A stretch of 64,000 bases of DNA from Margaritifera margaritifera (taxonomy: Eukaryota; Mollusca; Bivalvia; Unionida; Margaritiferidae), in assembly GCA_029931535.1 (NCBI GenBank), contig JAQPZY010000516.1, positions 145,951-209,950 of the forward strand, in the 5' to 3' direction. A program made the translations under genes and the position numbers. Below the pieces are notes generated by a model. The model saw only the letters and a program-made list of their open reading frames with translations, was not told the DNA's origin and did not search any database. Shown piece after piece: positions 60,546 through 64,000 of this stretch (positions are counted from its first letter, which is position 1; each line of letters starts with the position of its first letter).

Positions 60546-60564
60546 GGGGAGGGGGGGAGGGGGG
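60546..60564 (+). other. G-quadruplex-prone tract
   Basis: GGGG-A-G7-A-G6 provides at least four runs of three Gs with short loops. Confidence 0.6.
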
Positions 60565-60884
60565 TCTGGAATTTTCTTTGGAGACAGGATATTTTAATTC
60601 ATTTGTTTTACCTTAAGATCATTAATTTTTTCAACTAATATAATGGAAATAATAGGGGGGTTGGGTTGCTATCAAACAGCAAAACTGTTTTTGTCAAGCT
60701 AGTTGACAGCCGAATTTGTTCTTTCTCGAAACAAAATCCCAACCCCATCCCCTCCAAATTAAACGATCTTTCCTTAAACATTATGCATCAGTTCTCACTC
60801 TAAAATGCTGTAAATGCAAACTTTAACATTTCTAATCGCAATAAATAAGGAAATAACATTTCGTGGAAATATAGCACAATTCAG
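60565..60884. other. Intergenic, no gene seen
   Basis: A smaller G7 run lies near 60654, opposite in feel to a C-rich stretch near 60739-60752. Nothing else supported. Confidence 0.45.
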
Positions 60885-61040
60885 CAGTGGCGGCGCGAGG
60901 GTTCGAGGCGCCCGGGGGGGCAATGTTCTTTAGTGACGCCCCTACTTTGCCACGGAGAAGAGTTTTTGTCAGTTGCCAACCTCCAAGCCCCGCATTCAGT
61001 GTACTGTCTGCACGTTTGAGGTTGCGCATATCACATGACC
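60885..61040. mobile_element. Possible hAT-type terminus fragment
   Basis: CAGTGGCGGCGCGAGGG at 60885 resembles the CAGNGGCG-type ends of hAT transposons, and the next ~150 bp is GC-richer than its setting. No matching inverted end or 8-bp duplication was found, so this is at best a solo end. Overlapping ORFs on both strands are not convincing genes. Confidence 0.3.
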
Positions 61041-62485
61041 TTGTGCAAATGCTGCTTCAAAGAGTGTTTAAAGTTGTTTACGACTTTCTTTTTGCTGCTT
61101 GGATTTTGTACCCTGCATATGTTTTGAATATATACCTGGTTTTTGAGCGAAAACGGGGTGAAAATAGAGGATACAGCAAAATAATATATAATAATGTGAT
61201 ACTTAATTATGTTGATAAAAAAACATCTTCAAATCGATCATTTTCCCTTGTCTAATATTGCATACTAATATTTAAAATAAGCTTTCAAATACTTCTTTGT
61301 GAAAATCAAACAACATATTTTTTATTTTTTATTCCATATCCGTAAAGTCTCACATTGCTGGGCAATCTTGTATAGAATTTCCAACCATGTTAAATTACTG
61401 AAGCTTATAATTTTTATTTATTGACTGCTGCTGTAAAATAAATAGAGACTAAATAACTTACTGAAAACATATTGGTAATTTAAGGTGTACAAAACGTGTC
61501 TTGCTGCTGAAAATGGTATTGGAAATTAGCAAACGGTGTGCACAATACATGTTTTAACTAATTTAAAGATGAAGTATAAGTATCAGGGTCCACATCTTAC
61601 CTTGTAGGACTAATAATTGCGCCGGATATGTAGCTACTACCAAAATCATAAATGTAAAATATAACTGGGCAATTAAGGCGTAAAGAGTAATATATACATG
61701 TATCTAGTGCGTTTCTAATGACAACAACCTTTCTAACGATAAAGACTGCACTCATATGGAGCACAAAACCCTTGACCACATGCAAAGTCAGAAAGCTTCA
61801 ACAGGTTTTGTCTTGGTTTGGTGACCTCGATTTTTTCGAATACGATAAATACAAAATGATCGGTAGATACATAGAAAGCTTCATTACTGCACCACTCTGT
61901 AAATAAATCAAAACGACGCCATCCTTGCTCTACCTACACTGTAATTTACCAGCTAGGGGGCGCTAAAAATATATGTGCGACATTTGGATTCTTGAAAAGT
62001 GAATATCTTTCAAATATTGTATATTTCTGCATATATTTAACGTGTATTTTATGAGCTAGATTAGACAAAGATATAAGCTCATTTTCATCGAAACGAACGC
62101 AAAAAAATGGTCCTTCAACATAATGTACTTTTTACATTAGCCAGATATAGCCCCCTCAACTTTGAAAGCAAAATGTTAGAAAGTTTGGTACTTAATCATT
62201 TGAAAGAGAGTTTAATATTTTTTTTCAGGGCTATGGAATTGAATTTCAGCAAACAATTGCCGACCCCCCAAAAAAGAAGAAAAGTGAAAAAATTGATCGT
62301 GAAACATTAGGTCGCAATTCTTTTCTCGACCCAATACACGCTTCGACACAATATTCGTTTCTTGTACTCGAACTTCGACCAAATGTTACACCGTTCAATA
62401 TTAGGGACGGAGATGGGGGATACAAGGTGCCTGCTGGATGTTTTGGAACCCTACCAAATTCCATACAGTTTTTGACACTCCATTA
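61041..62485. other. Intergenic, no gene seen
   Basis: AT-rich. A CTCF-like core (ctagggggcgct) lies at about 61953-61964. Short ORFs lack domains. Confidence 0.45.
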
Positions 62486-62492
62486 CAGACAG
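62486..62492. repeat. SINE target-site duplication (left)
   Basis: CAGACAG, repeated exactly at 62685-62691. Confidence 0.7.
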
Positions 62493-62684
62493 ATATTGGT
62501 TTGGTTTGGTTTGGTGCTTTATGGCACAGCAACACAATTAGGTTATTTAGTGACGAGGCCATTGGATTAAAATGCCTTGCCCACAGACACACCACGGTAA
62601 CTGACCCAGGCAGTTCCGATGGTAGAATTCGAATCCGTTCTGGTCGTGAGTCCGGATCGCTAACCACTGAGCCACCGCGACTCC
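62493..62684 (-). mobile_element. tRNA-derived SINE
   Basis: On the minus strand the element starts ggagtcgcggTGGCTCAGTGGTTAGCG, with an RNA polymerase III A box (plus-strand 62658-62674). A B box GGATTCGAATTC follows (62625-62636). A body segment resembling conserved SINE central domains (gggcaaggcattttaatcc) comes next. The tail is short CCAAA repeats (near 62498-62514). It has no coding capacity and depends on LINE machinery. Flanking 7-bp duplications support retroposition. Confidence 0.8.
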
Positions 62685-62691
62685 CAGACAG
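62685..62691. repeat. SINE target-site duplication (right)
   Basis: CAGACAG, matching 62486-62492. Confidence 0.7.
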
Positions 62692-63296
62692 GTAATTGGA
62701 CACCATGTACAGTAAGTGTGAATTAAGGTGGCACAAAATCCTAGGAATATTAATAGGAAAACTGATGTTGTCAAAACAAGCTGGGACTAAAATTACTAAT
62801 AAGTAAATATCTCCTTTTATCTCATCTCTTTCATTTCTGGCTTCAATTTACGATTCATTCTTACACTGTGCCAGACACAGCAAAAGAACCCCCTGTACAC
62901 AGTTTTTCTGTGAAATGCAACCTCGTATTAAACAGAGCTTGAACTCCTATTTCCGACTGTCAGAACATTCATACTATCACTTGTATAGTGAGTGCCCCTC
63001 TCCCACCAGCACCCTCCATTTTGGTAGCCAAACATCCATAATGCACACCTAGAGGGGAGGAAATGGATGAGATGGGGTTGGGGTGGACGTGATGATTATA
63101 ATCTCATTATGCACTCACATTTACATAGTTTGCAGACAAATCTTGAATAAATGAAACAATTGAACAACACGGAAGCCAAATTACATATAAATATACACAA
63201 ACGAAGAGGAGAGAGAAAAAGAAATTAATAAGAAAGTATGCCCGTCGCTTAGAACACGGTTAACGGATGTAACTGCAAAATATTCGTGTATCTTAG
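62692..63296. other. Intergenic, no gene seen
   Basis: Mixed composition with a G-rich patch near 63052-63091. No supported gene. Confidence 0.5.
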
Positions 63297-63369
63297 GATG
63301 ATGATGATGATGATGATGATGACAACGACGACGACGACTACGACGATGATGATTATCACGATGATGATA
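63297..63369. repeat. (GAT)n/(GAC)n trinucleotide repeat
   Basis: GAT repeats, then GAC/ACG repeats, then GAT repeats again. Confidence 0.95.
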
Positions 63370-63834
63370 AATACGTGTAATGTTTAAACATAGAAAAAAG
63401 TGCTTTATTGAGATATTTGACCAATGACAGTCAAACGTACAATAATAAAACCAGAATAGGATTATTTTTAAAAAATCTCGAAGCGTACATATTTAAATGT
63501 ACCAAAATTGCGCCTTCTTGAACCGCTACAAGCACTAGGTGGGAAATTACCTGTATTCTATTTTTAGCAACAAGAGTGGCTTAATACCGAGGAGTTCAAT
63601 TGCTTTAGGCCGAATTACAGTATTCCCCTACTGTTGTAGACAAGATGGGGGTCGTTTAATTAAATCTAAAGTTTATATCAATGTACATTTGATGTTTTTG
63701 CCTCTATACAAATTTAACACAGCACACAACTACATATATTAATAATGCATACTTTCAACTTAACGGGTGTTTAACAGATACTTAACGGGTATTTCCAAGA
63801 TAATTGCGATTTTTTTCAATTTGTTCTTTTTAAA
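63370..63834. other. Intergenic, short direct repeats
   Basis: A repeated ttaacgggt word occurs at about 63760 and 63782. No gene supported. Confidence 0.45.
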
Positions 63835-64000
63835 GACTTTGACACGTACCCTGCAAGTCGAAATCTATACACTAGACTTGTATTTGGTTTTTTTTTTACG
63901 ACTTTGACACGTACCCTGCAAGTCGAGATCTATACACTGGACTTGGATAGACTTGGATATGGGTTTTTTTTTTAACGACTTTGACACGTACCCTGCAAGA
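63835..64000. repeat. Tandem repeat running off the window end
   Basis: Three starts of GACTTTGACACGTACCCTGC at 63835, 63900 and 63977. The second copy has an internal partial duplication (gacttggata), giving periods of 65 and 77 bp. T-runs separate the copies. The array continues beyond the window. Confidence 0.9.

Noticed and set aside
60887..61255. 122-codon ORF
   Set aside because: Created by the GC-rich, possibly hAT-derived patch; the later half is low-complexity AT-rich translation.
62247..62774. Several short ORFs on both strands
   Set aside because: They overlap the tRNA-derived SINE and its flanks and have no protein-like features.

Overview
This window is invertebrate nuclear DNA, most likely from a mollusc and plausibly a bivalve. 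The clues are AT-rich sequence with an intron, abundant short tandem repeats, degenerate ~145-bp repeats built on AGGTCA-type half-sites, a tRNA-derived SINE, a GGCGTTAAACACTAATCAACCA-like SINE tail, and a Gmr1-type Ty3/gypsy LTR element. The species call is inference. No convincing host protein-coding gene is visible; nearly all coding potential belongs to mobile elements.

Layout. 1-1657 and 8219-8460 hold a degenerate ~145-bp tandem repeat that a complete LTR retrotransposon (1658-8218) has split. The element has two 753-bp LTRs, a perfect 5-bp target duplication (CCTGC), a tRNA-Pro-like primer site and a polypurine tract. Its pol order is protease-integrase-reverse transcriptase-RNase H, and its Gag carries a SCAN-like region, both features of the Gmr1 clade. 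Three frameshifts break its reading frame. 8807-9182 and 10163-10502 are two unrelated minisatellites.

The dominant structure is 11355-55775: twelve head-to-tail copies of a ~3,696-bp unit. Each unit carries (i) a two-exon plus-strand gene for a Mutator-like (MULE-type) transposase of about 666 residues, whose second exon has two ORFs joined only by a -1 shift at an A8 run; (ii) a convergent minus-strand gene for a 129-residue His-Cys box (I-PpoI-type) endonuclease; and (iii) a minus-strand 90-residue ORF of unknown function, divergent from the transposase across a ~450-bp region containing a perfect DR1 (AGGTCA-A-AGGTCA) and a hairpin. Units 1-8 and 9-12 form two sequence types with a mosaic boundary in unit 8. 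The endonuclease ORF is intact in units 1-11, while the transposase is further broken in many. Unit 12 is full of small indels that look like unpolished long-read error.

The array is bracketed by two directly repeated ~464-bp elements with 19-bp terminal inverted repeats (10890-11354, 55776-56239). The inner flanks of both show that this MITE-like element once inserted at the TA of a TTTAAA in the repeat unit. The outer flanks are unrelated to the unit. This is what single-crossover integration of a circular multimer (units plus one MITE) into a resident chromosomal MITE would leave.

56240-64000 is intergenic sequence with microsatellites, G-rich tracts, a full-length tRNA-derived SINE with target duplications (62486-62691), a possible hAT terminus, and a tandem repeat running off the window end.
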